Below, piece by piece: positions 22,755-32,464 of a DNA stretch of 64,000 nucleotides. Each line of letters opens with the position of its first letter. Positions within the stretch are counted from its first letter, which is position 1. The notes under the pieces are model-generated. The model was not told the origin of the DNA and did no database searches. It saw only the letters and a list, made by a program, of their open reading frames with translations. This stretch comes from Billgrantia pellis (GTDB taxonomy: Bacteria > Pseudomonadota > Gammaproteobacteria > Pseudomonadales > Halomonadaceae), in NCBI RefSeq assembly GCF_008297955.1, contig NZ_VTPY01000005.1, positions 124,001-188,000 of the forward strand. Direction: 5' to 3'. Both the position numbers and the translations under genes were made by a program.

Positions 22755-22830
22755 GGGGCCTTAGCTCAGCTGGGAGAGCGCGACACTGGCAGTGTCGAGG
22801 TCAGCGGTTCGATCCCGCTAGGCTCCACCA
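22755..22830 (+). tRNA. tRNA-Ala, anticodon GGC
   Basis: A 76-base cloverleaf including an encoded CCA. The acceptor GGGGCCT pairs with AGGCTCC, allowing one G-T pair, and the D loop has AGCTCAGCTGGGAGAGC. The anticodon stem CGACA/TGTCG holds the loop CTGGCAG with anticodon GGC at 22788-22790. The T arm contains GGTTCGATCC. It is co-transcribed with the tRNA-Glu 22 bases downstream. Confidence 0.96.
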
Positions 22831-22852
22831 TTTCATTTCGTGATGTTCTCGC

Positions 22853-22928
22853 GTCCCATTCGTCTAGTGGTCCAGGACACCGCCCTTTCACGGCGGGAAC
22901 AGGGGTTCGAACCCCCTATGGGACGCCA
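22853..22928 (+). tRNA. tRNA-Glu, anticodon TTC
   Basis: A 76-base cloverleaf with encoded CCA. The acceptor GTCCCAT pairs with ATGGGAC, and the anticodon stem CCGCC/GGCGG encloses CTTTCAC with anticodon TTC at 22887-22889. The T arm is GGGGTTCGAACCCCC. It is the substrate of the neighbouring GltX. The prophage right end is about 9 kb away, so no integration into this tRNA is implied. Confidence 0.96.
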
Positions 22929-22953
22929 CTTTCCGATGTTGTTCTCGTATCCC

Positions 22954-22975
22954 GTCGCTGATTGGCGACTTTTTT
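22954..22975 (+). terminator. terminator of the tRNA operon
   Basis: GTCGC at 22954-22958 pairs with GCGAC at 22965-22969 and is followed by six T residues at 22970-22975. It lies 26 bases after the tRNA-Glu CCA end. Confidence 0.8.
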
Positions 22976-23357
22976 GTTCCTTTTTATTACGCCTCCAAGC
23001 CAGCTTGGGAGCGAAACCTTTGCGTGGAAAAGGCATTGAAGCACCGGTTTTTTCCGGTATTTCGGGGTTGACTTGTCCACTTCTGCAGTGCCTCGGTAGG
23101 CCGGCTGTGCAAAATTGCGACCTTCGTATCGCCAAGAGTGTGCAACTGCAAAAAATGATATAATTCAATAAGTTAAGATTGGTCAAAAAATAAACAATTT
23201 AAGGCTAACCCCCTTGTCATGCCGATTTGATGGCGTTTTTTAGGGGTTGTGAACAGGGTTATCCACAGAATGTGTGGAAAAAGTCGGAGGCCGTTTAAGA
23301 GCGTTGGCTGAAATGGCTGTCAAGACTTTTGTGTTACTTTTCTGATGCTGTCGGTTA
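22976..23357. other. AT-rich intergenic stretch with a consensus DnaA box
   Basis: No gene is supported. The segment 23155-23220 is strongly AT-rich (including ATATAATTCAATAAGTTAAG). A perfect DnaA-box consensus TTATCCACA lies at 23259-23267 with a partly similar TGTGTGGAA just after it at 23271-23279. One box alone does not make an origin. Confidence 0.5.
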
Positions 23358-23385
23358 CGAGGCGTCGCGGATAGGCGACGCCTCG
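23358..23385 (-). terminator. hairpin downstream of the HIBADH-family gene
   Basis: CGAGGCGTCGC at 23358-23368 pairs perfectly with GCGACGCCTCG at 23375-23385 around a six-base loop. It begins seven bases past the stop at 23392. No T tract follows on the minus strand, so termination may be imperfect. Confidence 0.6.
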
Positions 23386-23391
23386 GGCGGC

Positions 23392-24282
23392 TCAGTTACG
23401 GTCTTCCGTTCGCAGACGTCGCAACAGCGATGATGTATCCCAGCGTCCCCCGCCCATTACCTGCACGTCGCCATAGAACTGATCGACCAGCGCCGTCACT
23501 GGCAGTCGGGCTTGCAGGCGACGCGCCTGCTCGAGACATATTCCCAGATCCTTGCGCATCCAGTTCACGGCAAAGCCGTGTTCGTACTCATCCGCAATCA
23601 TGGTCTTGTGACGGTTTTCCATTTGCCAGGAACCGGCGGCTCCCTTCGAGATCACGTCGACCACCCGCTGCTGGTCGAGGCCGGCCCGCTCGGCGAAATG
23701 AAGCCCCTCGGCCAGGCCCTGCACCAGCCCGGCAATACAGATTTGGTTGACCATCTTGGTCAGTTGACCGCTCCCGGCCGGACCCATCAGGGTCACTGCG
23801 CGGCCATAGCGATCGAGTACTGGCTCGGCTCGGGCAAAGTCCCCCTGATCGCCGCCACACATGATGGTCAGCGCGCCGTTCTCCGCGCCTTGCTGGCCAC
23901 CTGATACCGGAGCATCGAGAAAGCCGATCCCGCGCGTCCGGCAGGCGGCGTCGAGTTCCTCGGCCAAGTCGGCGGAGGCAGTGGTGTGGTCCACCAGCAG
24001 GCTGCCTTCGCTCATTTCGTGCAGAGCGCCATTCTCTCCGCAAGTGACCTGTCTTACGTCATCGTCATTGCCCACACAGACCAGCACCAAGTCGGCTCCT
24101 CGGGCCGCTTGCCCAGGCGTGGCATGGTGGCTGCCGCCGTATTCAGCGGCCCAGGCCTCGGCCCTGGCGGCGGTACGGTTGTAGACGCGTACGTCGTACC
24201 CTGCGCGGGACAGGTGGCCAGCCATGGGATAGCCCATGACGCCCAGGCCAAGGAAGGCGACGGTAGATAGGTTCTGGCTCAT
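23392..24282 (-). CDS. NAD(P)-dependent beta-hydroxyacid dehydrogenase (HIBADH / tartronate semialdehyde reductase family)
   Basis: A 296-residue oxidoreductase. The dinucleotide fold starts at FLGLGVMGYPMAGHLSRAGY, followed by VRVYNRT (favouring NADP or NAD with Arg). The substrate motif is FLDAPVSGGQQGAENGALTI and the catalytic lysine lies in GQLTKMVNQI. These define the 3-hydroxyisobutyrate / tartronate semialdehyde / 6-phosphogluconate-like family. The exact substrate is not determined. AAGGAGT precedes the ATG. It lies downstream of gltA on the same strand with a terminator between, so it is probably its own unit. Confidence 0.88.
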   Translation of the reverse strand: MSQNLSTVAFLGLGVMGYPMAGHLSRAGYDVRVYNRTAARAEAWAAEYGGSHHATPGQAARGADLVLVCVGNDDDVRQVTCGENGALHEMSEGSLLVDHTTASADLAEELDAACRTRGIGFLDAPVSGGQQGAENGALTIMCGGDQGDFARAEPVLDRYGRAVTLMGPAGSGQLTKMVNQICIAGLVQGLAEGLHFAERAGLDQQRVVDVISKGAAGSWQMENRHKTMIADEYEHGFAVNWMRKDLGICLEQARRLQARLPVTALVDQFYGDVQVMGGGRWDTSSLLRRLRTEDRN

Positions 24283-24307
24283 TGGAGACTCCTTTTATCC
24301 ATGCTGC

Positions 24308-24336
24308 CGAAAAGCGAAAGCCGCCCGTGGGCGGCT
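24308..24336 (-). terminator. gltA terminator
   Basis: AGCCGCCC at 24319-24326 pairs with GGGCGGCT at 24329-24336. On the minus strand the stem is followed by TTCGCTTTTCGG. It lies 43 bases past the gltA stop. Confidence 0.65.
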
Positions 24337-24379
24337 CTCTGCGAGGGGTGACGCTGCGGCAGGGCCGCTGCCCGCCGGA

Positions 24380-25663
<1,284 letters not shown>

Positions 25664-25750
25664 TCTGGCCTCCTCTCGAAGTCGAAATGTTCGTTAACCC
25701 ATTCATTCGCAAACCGTGTTGCAACGCCTGGCCCGCGAAAAGGTTCGCCC

Positions 25751-25778
25751 ACTATAGAAGCGTTCCCGGGATTGTCAA
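25751..25778 (-). promoter_or_regulatory. gltA promoter
   Basis: Read on the minus strand, TTGACA (25778-25773) and TATAGT (25756-25751) are separated by 16 bases. This is near consensus. The start site would lie near 25744, about 80 bases before the gltA start codon. Confidence 0.75.
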
Positions 25779-25959
25779 TTAGGCCAAAGTGACCTGGGAA
25801 TTATGCAAAGGCTCAGTGTTGTATCGTTTTATGTACAGGAAATGGTGCTCTGCATCATGAGGCATCGTACCAAGCATACTTCGGGAAGAGGGCGGTTTCA
25901 TCCTCTAACGCCGGGACGTGAAAGAGCTTGAACCATGGTCGAGTCGCAGCGGTGCGCAT

Positions 25960-25988
25960 TTGTCACTGGGGGTTCATGTCCCTATAAT
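25960..25988 (+). promoter_or_regulatory. sdhCDAB(-suc) promoter
   Basis: TTGTCA at 25960-25965 and a perfect TATAAT at 25983-25988 are spaced by 17 bases. The transcript would begin near 25995 and carry a leader of roughly 125 bases before sdhC, long enough for small-RNA or protein control. Confidence 0.75.
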
Positions 25989-26121
25989 CCACACCGCGCG
26001 ACTGGCAGGTACTCGTTGTCACGCCCGTCTCGGCAGCGGCGAGCCCCCTACCTCAAACCACCGCCCGCTCATGCCTGGTCCCACTGGTGGCAGAGCGAGC
26101 CAAGAGAGTGTGTATAGAGCC

Positions 26122-26499
26122 GTGAATAGCAAACGACCCGTCAACCTCGACCTCACCACGATACAGTTCCCACTACCCGCCCTGACGTCGATTACTCATC
26201 GTATTACCGGCGTCATCCTGTTCATCGGTCTCATCTTTGCCTTCTGGGCGCTCGACACGTCCCTGTCGTCGCCGGAAGGGTTTGCGGCCGTGAAGGACGC
26301 ACTGGCGCATAATTTCCTGGCGAAGCTGATTGCCTGGGGTCTGCTGTCGGCCCTGGCATTCCATTTCGTCGCCGGTATCAATCACATGCTGATGGATGCC
26401 GGTTACGGCGTAACCTTGGAAGGGGGCGTCAAGAAGGCACAGGCCACCGTGGTCATCAGTGCCGTCCTGGTCATTCTGGCGGGAGTCTGGGTATGGTAA
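26122..26499 (+). CDS. sdhC: succinate dehydrogenase cytochrome b556 subunit
   Basis: A 125-residue membrane protein from a GTG at 26122, beginning MNSKRPVNLDLTTIQFPLPA, which is the conserved start of this subunit. ALTSITHRITGVILFIGLIF holds the Ser/His/Arg residues near the quinone and haem, and HFVAGINHMLMDAGYG has the haem-ligand His. Three membrane helices are visible. With SdhD it anchors SdhAB and binds haem b and ubiquinone. A much longer in-frame extension lies upstream but covers the promoter. The end overlaps sdhD by seven bases. Confidence 0.93.
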   Translation: MNSKRPVNLDLTTIQFPLPALTSITHRITGVILFIGLIFAFWALDTSLSSPEGFAAVKDALAHNFLAKLIAWGLLSALAFHFVAGINHMLMDAGYGVTLEGGVKKAQATVVISAVLVILAGVWVW

Positions 26500-26840
26500 C
26501 CAACATCACTAATCTGGGGCGCAGCGGCCTCTCCGACTGGCTGCTTCAGCGCGTCACGGCGATCATCCTGGCGCTCTACACGGTTTTCATCGTCGCGTAT
26601 CTGCTATTCAACCCCGGGCTCGATTACGCCACTTGGAGTCACCTGTTCGCCCAGACCTGGATGCGCATCTTCTCTCTGCTGGCCTTTATTTCTCTTGCTG
26701 CGCATGCCTGGATCGGTCTGTGGACCGTGACCACCGATTATCTCAAGTCGACGCCCATCCGCCTCGGCGCCCAGGTCGTTATCATCCTGGCCATTTTCGT
26801 GTTCCTGGTCTGGGGCATCCAAGTTCTGTGGGGAGCCTGA
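26493..26840 (+). CDS. sdhD: succinate dehydrogenase membrane anchor subunit
   Basis: A 115-residue protein with three membrane helices, starting MVTNITNLGRSGLSDWLLQR. The SGLSDWLLQRVTAIILALYT motif and SLAAHAWIGLWTVTTDYLK (His ligand and the conserved Asp-Tyr near the quinone site) identify SdhD. It overlaps sdhC and is three bases from sdhA, so translation of the four genes is tightly linked. Confidence 0.93.
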   Translation: MVTNITNLGRSGLSDWLLQRVTAIILALYTVFIVAYLLFNPGLDYATWSHLFAQTWMRIFSLLAFISLAAHAWIGLWTVTTDYLKSTPIRLGAQVVIILAIFVFLVWGIQVLWGA

Positions 26841-26843
26841 TTC

Positions 26844-28616
26844 ATGTCTAACATGCGTACCTTGTCCTACGATGCCATCATCATCGGTGGCGGCGGCTCC
26901 GGCCTGCGTGCCGCTCTCGAGCTGGCCAAGTCCGGCAAGAAGACAGCCGTACTGTCCAAGGTCTTCCCGACTCGCTCGCATACCGTCTCCGCCCAGGGCG
27001 GCATTACCTGTGCCATCGCTTCCGCCGATCCCAACGACGACTGGCGCTGGCACATGTACGACACCGTCAAGGGTGGCGACTACATCACCGATCAGGATGC
27101 GGCCGAGTACATGTGCTCCGAGGGCCCCAAGGCCGTCTTCGAGCTGGAGCACATGGGCCTGCCATTCTCACGCTTCGACAATGGCCGCATCTATCAGCGT
27201 CCGTTCGGCGGTCAGTCGAAGAACTTCGGCGAGGGCGGTCAGGCGGCACGCACCTGCGCGGCGGCCGACCGTACCGGTCATGCCCTGCTGCATACCCTCT
27301 ACCAGAACAACCTGAAGAACAATACCACCTTCCTCAACGAGTGGTTCGCGGTCGATCTGGTGAAGAACGCCAACGGCGACGTGGTGGGCTGCATCGCCAT
27401 GTGCATCGAAACCGGCGAAGTGGTGCACGTGCAGTCCAAGGCCACCGTCATGGCGACCGGCGGTGCCGGACGCATCTACGCCTCCACCACCAATGCCCTG
27501 ATCAATACCGGTGACGGCATCGGCATGGCGTTGCGCGCCGGCTTTCCGATGCAGGACATGGAGATGTGGCAATTCCACCCCACCGGCATCTACGGCGCGG
27601 GCGTGCTGGTGACCGAGGGCTGTCGCGGCGAGGGCGGCTATCTGGTCAACAAGGACGGCGAACGCTTCATGGAGCGCTACGCGCCCAACGCCAAGGATCT
27701 CGCCGGCCGTGACGTGGTGGCGCGCTCCATGGTCATGGAGATTCTCGAGGGGCGCGGCTGCGGCGAGAATGGCGATCATGTCTTCCTCAAGCTCGATCAT
27801 CTGGGTGAAGAGGTGCTCAACAAGCGCCTGCCCGGCATCAGCGAGCTGTCCAAGATTTTCGCCCACGTCGATCCGACCAATGCGCCGATTCCGGTGGTGC
27901 CGACGTGCCACTACATGATGGGCGGCATTCCGACCAATGTGCATGGCCAGGCGATCATGCAGGACGCCGACGGCAACGATCGCATTGTCAATGGCCTGTT
28001 TGCCTGCGGTGAGGCGGCCTGCGTCTCGGTGCACGGTGCCAACCGGCTGGGGGGCAACTCGCTGCTCGACCTGGTGGTCTTCGGCCGGGCGGCGGGCATC
28101 TTTATCGAAGGCGCACTCAACGAGGGTATCGATTACCTCGGCGCCTCCGACTCCGATATCGAAGCGGCCATGAAGCGCATCACGCGCTGGAACGAGTCCA
28201 CTGGCGGTGAGTCCGTGGCTGAGCTCAAGGCCGAACTGCAGAACATCATGCAGAACGCCTTCGGTGTGTTTCGCCAGGAGGAGCACATGCAGGAAGGGGT
28301 CAAGAAGCTGGCCGAACTGCGCGGCCGTATCGGCGAAGCGCATCTGGTCGACAAGTCGGGTGCCTTCAATACTGCGCGCGTCGAGGCGCTTGAACTCGAC
28401 AATCTGATGGAAGTGGCCGAAGCCACCGCCATCGCGGCCCTGGAGCGCAAGGAAAGCCGTGGCGCGCACTCCCGCTACGATTACCCGGATCGCGATGACG
28501 CCAACTGGCTGAAGCACTCCATGTACTTCCCGGCCGAGAAGAGGGTCGGCAAGCGCGACGTGAACTTCAAGCCGAAGACCGTCGACACCTTCGAGCCGAA
28601 AGTCCGTACTTATTGA
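26844..28616 (+). CDS. sdhA: succinate dehydrogenase flavoprotein subunit
   Basis: A 590-residue flavoprotein that oxidises succinate to fumarate. The FAD fold begins [18 protein letters not shown]. The covalent FAD attachment is His46 in [12 protein letters not shown]. The substrate loop has [20 protein letters not shown] and the C-terminal catalytic segment [17 protein letters not shown], and [20 protein letters not shown] is also present. Full length. The gene overlaps the open frame leading to sdhB. Confidence 0.97.
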   Translation: MSNMRTLSYDAIIIGGGGSGLRAALELAKSGKKTAVLSKVFPTRSHTVSAQGGITCAIASADPNDDWRWHMYDTVKGGDYITDQDAAEYMCSEGPKAVFELEHMGLPFSRFDNGRIYQRPFGGQSKNFGEGGQAARTCAAADRTGHALLHTLYQNNLKNNTTFLNEWFAVDLVKNANGDVVGCIAMCIETGEVVHVQSKATVMATGGAGRIYASTTNALINTGDGIGMALRAGFPMQDMEMWQFHPTGIYGAGVLVTEGCRGEGGYLVNKDGERFMERYAPNAKDLAGRDVVARSMVMEILEGRGCGENGDHVFLKLDHLGEEVLNKRLPGISELSKIFAHVDPTNAPIPVVPTCHYMMGGIPTNVHGQAIMQDADGNDRIVNGLFACGEAACVSVHGANRLGGNSLLDLVVFGRAAGIFIEGALNEGIDYLGASDSDIEAAMKRITRWNESTGGESVAELKAELQNIMQNAFGVFRQEEHMQEGVKKLAELRGRIGEAHLVDKSGAFNTARVEALELDNLMEVAEATAIAALERKESRGAHSRYDYPDRDDANWLKHSMYFPAEKRVGKRDVNFKPKTVDTFEPKVRTY

Positions 28617-28630
28617 GGGGGAGTCACGAG

Positions 28631-29335
28631 ATGCTTCAGGTATCGATTTACCGCTATAACCCGGAAACCGACTCCGCACCCTACATGCAGGAGTACCAGC
28701 TGGATACCCAGGGTCGCGACTTGATGATCCTCAATGTCCTGGAGATGCTCAAGGCCCAGGACACCACCCTGGCTTTCCGTCGCAGTTGCCGCGAGGGCGT
28801 GTGCGGTTCGGACGGCATGAACATGAACGGCAAGAATGGCCTGGCCTGCATCACGTCACTGTCCGACGTGGTAAAGGACAACAAGCTGGTGCTGCGTCCG
28901 CTGCCCGGCCTGCCGGTGGTGCGCGATCTGGTGGTCGACATGGGGCTGTTCTACAAGCAGTTCGAGCGCATGCAGCCGTACCTGCAGAACGACACCCCGG
29001 CACCGGCGATCGAGCGCCTGCAGTCACCGGAAGATCGTGACAAGCTCGATGGCCTCTACGAGTGTATCCTGTGTGCCTGCTGTTCGACTTCCTGTCCGTC
29101 GTTCTGGTGGAACCCGGACAAGTTCGTCGGTCCGGCCGGCCTGCTGCAGGCCTACCGCTTCCTGGCGGATTCGCGCGACACCGCCACCCGCGAGCGTCTG
29201 GCGGGGCTCGAGGATCCGTTCAGCGTATTCCGCTGCCGCGGCATCATGAACTGCGTCGCGGTATGCCCCAAAGGGCTCAACCCGACCCGTGCGATCGGCA
29301 AGATTCGCGACATGCTACTCGCGAATGCCACTTAA
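28631..29335 (+). CDS. sdhB: succinate dehydrogenase iron-sulfur subunit
   Basis: A 234-residue protein from the ATG at 28631, beginning MLQVSIYRYNPETDSAPYMQ. An upstream start would add six residues, but the AGGGGGAG ribosome site fits this one. The 2Fe-2S cluster is held by SCREGVCGSDGM and GLACIT. The 4Fe-4S and 3Fe-4S clusters are held by CILCACCSTSCP and CRGIMNCVAVCPKGLNP. It passes electrons from SdhA to the quinone site. It is the last sdh gene and is followed by two strong hairpins before sucA. Confidence 0.96.
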   Translation: MLQVSIYRYNPETDSAPYMQEYQLDTQGRDLMILNVLEMLKAQDTTLAFRRSCREGVCGSDGMNMNGKNGLACITSLSDVVKDNKLVLRPLPGLPVVRDLVVDMGLFYKQFERMQPYLQNDTPAPAIERLQSPEDRDKLDGLYECILCACCSTSCPSFWWNPDKFVGPAGLLQAYRFLADSRDTATRERLAGLEDPFSVFRCRGIMNCVAVCPKGLNPTRAIGKIRDMLLANAT

Positions 29336-29372
29336 ATCGTGGCCCATGGCTTGCTATCATGGCAGGCGGAGT

Positions 29373-29444
29373 CCGACCGCGATCCCTTGTCGCGGTCGGC
29401 TCGCGAGTCGCAGTACGAGAGCCGGTGCCCTGGGTACCGGCTCT
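29373..29444 (+). other. two strong hairpins in the sdhB-sucA gap
   Basis: The first pairs CCGACCGCGA (29373-29382) with TCGCGGTCGG (29390-29399). The second pairs AGAGCCGGT (29418-29426) with ACCGGCTCT (29436-29444). Neither is followed by a T tract. They may stabilise the sdh message 3' end or act as a partial terminator that lowers suc expression relative to sdh. Confidence 0.6.
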
Positions 29445-29589
29445 TGACCATGGAATTCAAGGTTTCCGGCTTGGCGGCCGGATCCGCCGGGCAGAAGAAA
29501 GACGCCCTTCCGGCAGGGCACCAGCCAAGCCGTCGCGGCTGGCCCGCGATGGCGCCGACAACACCCCATCAGTGTAGGGTGACCGAGAG

Positions 29590-32424
29590 ATGCAACAAGG
29601 CATAATGGAGTTGATGTGGAACAGCTCCCATGTGAGCGGCAGCAACGTTCACTATGTGGAAGCGCTCTACGAGCAATACCTCGCCGACCCAGGATCCGTG
29701 CCCGACGAGTGGCGGACCTACTTCGATCAGCTGCCCAGTGTCGATGGCAGCGCCTCCCATGAAGTCCCCCTCAGCCCCGTGCGCGATCAGTTCCAGCAGT
29801 TGGCCCGTGCGCGCCGGGCGAGCGCCGCTACGGCTGCTGCCGACAGTGGTGAGAGCAAGAAGCAGGTTAAGGTGTTGCAGTTGATCAACGCCTATCGCTT
29901 CCGGGGCCATCAGAAGGCCGACATCGATCCGCTCAAGCTGCGCAGCCAAGCCCCCGTACCCGACCTCGACCTCTCTTTCCACCAGTTGTCTAAGGCCGAT
30001 CTGGATACCGAATTCCAGACCGGCTCTTTCTTTCTGGGGATGGACAAAGCGCCACTGCGCGACATCGTCGAGGCGCTGGAGCAGACCTACTGCCGCTCCA
30101 TCGGCTGCGAGATCATGCATATCGTCGATACCGAGGAGAAGCGCTGGCTGCAGCAACGCTTCGAGTCGGTTCGCTCGGCACCCAAGTATAGCGACGAGGT
30201 GCGCAAGCACCTGCTGGAGCGCCTGACCGCCGCGGAGGGCCTGGAGAACTACCTGGCCTCCAAGTATCCCGGCACCAAACGTTTTGGCCTCGAGGGTGGC
30301 GAGTCGTTCATCCCCATGATGGACGAGCTGATCCAGCGTAGTGGCGGCTACGGAGTCAAGGAAGTCGTCATCGGCATGGCCCACCGTGGGCGCCTCAACC
30401 TGCTGGTCAACATCCTCGGCAAAAATCCCTCCGAACTGATCGACGAGTTCGACGGCAAGAAGCTGATTGAGCGTGGCTCGGGCGACGTCAAGTACCACCA
30501 GGGCTTCAGCTCCAACGTCATGACGCCGGGCGGCGAGGTTCACCTGGCGCTGGCCTTCAACCCGTCCCACCTGGAGATCGTCTCGCCGGTGGTGGAGGGC
30601 TCGGTGCGCGCCCGCCAGGATCGCCGCGACGACCTCGAAGGCACCAAGGTGTTGCCGATCAACGTGCATGGCGACGCCGCCTTCGCCGGCCAGGGCGTGG
30701 TCATGGAAACCTTCCAGATGTCGCAGACCCGTGCCTACAAGACCGGCGGTACGGTCCACATCGTCATCAACAACCAGGTCGGTTTCACCACCTCACACCC
30801 GCAGGACACGCGCTCTACGGAATACTGCACCGATATCGCCAAGATGGTTCAGGCCCCGATCTTCCATGTCAACGGCGACGACCCGGATGCGGTGCTGCAC
30901 GCCACTCAGGTGGCGCTGGACTACCGCCAGCAGTTCCGGAAGGACGTGGTCATCGATCTGGTGTGCTATCGCCGTCGCGGTCATAACGAGGCCGACGAGC
31001 CCTCCGGTACCCAGCCGCTGATGTACCGCAAGATCAAGGACCATCCCTCCTCGCGCTCCCTCTACGCCAGCCGCCTGGTCGAGCAGGGCGTCGTCACCGA
31101 TGACGAGGCCCAGGCGATGATCGAGACCTATCGCGAGGACTTGATGGCCGGAAACCATGTGGCCAATGCCCTCGTGCAGGAACCCAACACTTCGCTGTTC
31201 GTCGACTGGAAGCCCTACCTTGGCCATGAGTGGAGCGGCCATGCCGAGACCGGAGTCGAGATGAAACGCCTGCAGCGCCTGGCGGCGCGCATGTGCGAGA
31301 TTCCCGACGGCATCGAGGTGCAGCGGCAGGTGGCCAAGATCTACGAGGACCGCCGCAAGATGCAGGCAGGGGGGCTGGGCCTGAACTGGGGCTTCGCCGA
31401 AACCCTGGCCTACGCCACCCTGCTCGACGAGGGCCACCCGGTGCGCATCACCGGTCAGGACGTGGGGCGCGGCACCTTCTCCCACCGCCATGCGGTGGTG
31501 CACAACCAGAAGGATGGCACGACGTACGTGCCGCTGCAGCACATGTCAGACGGCCAGCCGCGATTCACCATCCATGATTCCTTCCTCTCCGAGGAGGCGG
31601 TGCTGGCATTCGAGTACGGCTATTCGACCACCGCCCCCAACGACTTGGTGATCTGGGAAGCGCAGTTCGGCGACTTCTTCAACGGCGCCCAAGTGGTGGT
31701 CGACCAGTTCATTTCGTCGGGCGAGACCAAGTGGGGGCGCCTGTGCGGACTGACCATGCTGCTGCCTCACGGCTATGAAGGGCAGGGGCCCGAACACTCC
31801 TCCGCGCGTCTCGAGCGTTTCCTGCAAATGTGTGCCGAACACAACATGCAGGTGTGCGTGCCGACCACCCCGGCGCAGATCTTCCACCTGCTGCGTCGTC
31901 AGGTCATTCGCCCGCTGCGCAAGCCGCTGGTGGTGATGTCGCCCAAGAGCCTGCTGCGTCACAAGGAGGCGGTTTCGAGCCTCGACGATCTGGCCAACGG
32001 CCAGTTTCACATGGTGCTGCCGGACCAGGGCAACCTCGATCCCCAGCAGGTCAAGCGCGTCGTCATGTGTGCCGGCAAGGTCTACTACGACCTGGCGGCC
32101 TGGCGCGCCGAGAATGAGCGCGACGATACGGCCATCGTGCGCATCGAGCAGCTCTATCCCTTCCCCAAGGAGGAGCTGTTCGAGGCGCTCAAGGCCTACG
32201 TCAATCTCGAGACCGTAGTGTGGTGCCAGGAAGAACCGCTCAACCAGGGCGCCTGGTATTCGAGTCAGCACCACATGCGGACCGTGGCCGACATGCTCAA
32301 GAGCGGCCTGGGCGGCGAGCTCAAGTTCGCCGGACGCCCGGCCTCGGCGGCACCCGCAGCGGGCTACATGTCCGTGCATACCGAACAGCAGCGCCAACTG
32401 GTGGAAGACGCCTTCAATAATTGA
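29590..32424 (+). CDS. sucA: 2-oxoglutarate dehydrogenase E1 component
   Basis: A 944-residue thiamine-diphosphate enzyme that decarboxylates 2-oxoglutarate and transfers the succinyl group to lipoylated E2. Landmarks are [20 protein letters not shown] (E2-binding N-terminus), [44 protein letters not shown] with [20 protein letters not shown] (ThDP/Mg site), and the C-terminal [19 protein letters not shown]. Length is standard. The ATG at 29590 is used; a second ATG five codons in is possible. It heads sucAB-lpd with 40- and 51-base gaps. Confidence 0.96.
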   Translation: MQQGIMELMWNSSHVSGSNVHYVEALYEQYLADPGSVPDEWRTYFDQLPSVDGSASHEVPLSPVRDQFQQLARARRASAATAAADSGESKKQVKVLQLINAYRFRGHQKADIDPLKLRSQAPVPDLDLSFHQLSKADLDTEFQTGSFFLGMDKAPLRDIVEALEQTYCRSIGCEIMHIVDTEEKRWLQQRFESVRSAPKYSDEVRKHLLERLTAAEGLENYLASKYPGTKRFGLEGGESFIPMMDELIQRSGGYGVKEVVIGMAHRGRLNLLVNILGKNPSELIDEFDGKKLIERGSGDVKYHQGFSSNVMTPGGEVHLALAFNPSHLEIVSPVVEGSVRARQDRRDDLEGTKVLPINVHGDAAFAGQGVVMETFQMSQTRAYKTGGTVHIVINNQVGFTTSHPQDTRSTEYCTDIAKMVQAPIFHVNGDDPDAVLHATQVALDYRQQFRKDVVIDLVCYRRRGHNEADEPSGTQPLMYRKIKDHPSSRSLYASRLVEQGVVTDDEAQAMIETYREDLMAGNHVANALVQEPNTSLFVDWKPYLGHEWSGHAETGVEMKRLQRLAARMCEIPDGIEVQRQVAKIYEDRRKMQAGGLGLNWGFAETLAYATLLDEGHPVRITGQDVGRGTFSHRHAVVHNQKDGTTYVPLQHMSDGQPRFTIHDSFLSEEAVLAFEYGYSTTAPNDLVIWEAQFGDFFNGAQVVVDQFISSGETKWGRLCGLTMLLPHGYEGQGPEHSSARLERFLQMCAEHNMQVCVPTTPAQIFHLLRRQVIRPLRKPLVVMSPKSLLRHKEAVSSLDDLANGQFHMVLPDQGNLDPQQVKRVVMCAGKVYYDLAAWRAENERDDTAIVRIEQLYPFPKEELFEALKAYVNLETVVWCQEEPLNQGAWYSSQHHMRTVADMLKSGLGGELKFAGRPASAAPAAGYMSVHTEQQRQLVEDAFNN

Positions 32425-32464
32425 GGCATCCCGCCGGGACGAGAGAACATACAAGGGAAACGAC

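Noticed and set aside
22755..22928. tRNA genes as the attachment site of the prophage
   Set aside because: They are about 9 kb from the last phage-like gene with core-type genes between, and no second partial tRNA copy was seen.
22976..23357. chromosomal replication origin
   Set aside because: Only one perfect DnaA box is present, and no dnaA, dnaN, gidA or parAB gene is nearby.
25918..26121. N-terminal extension of sdhC
   Set aside because: The extension covers the TTGTCA/TATAAT promoter. SdhC homologues begin at the NSKRPVNLD position.
27168..28679. 503-codon minus-strand open frame across sdhA
   Set aside because: The plus-strand SdhA has all its active-site motifs. The antisense product is His/Val-rich with no homology pattern.
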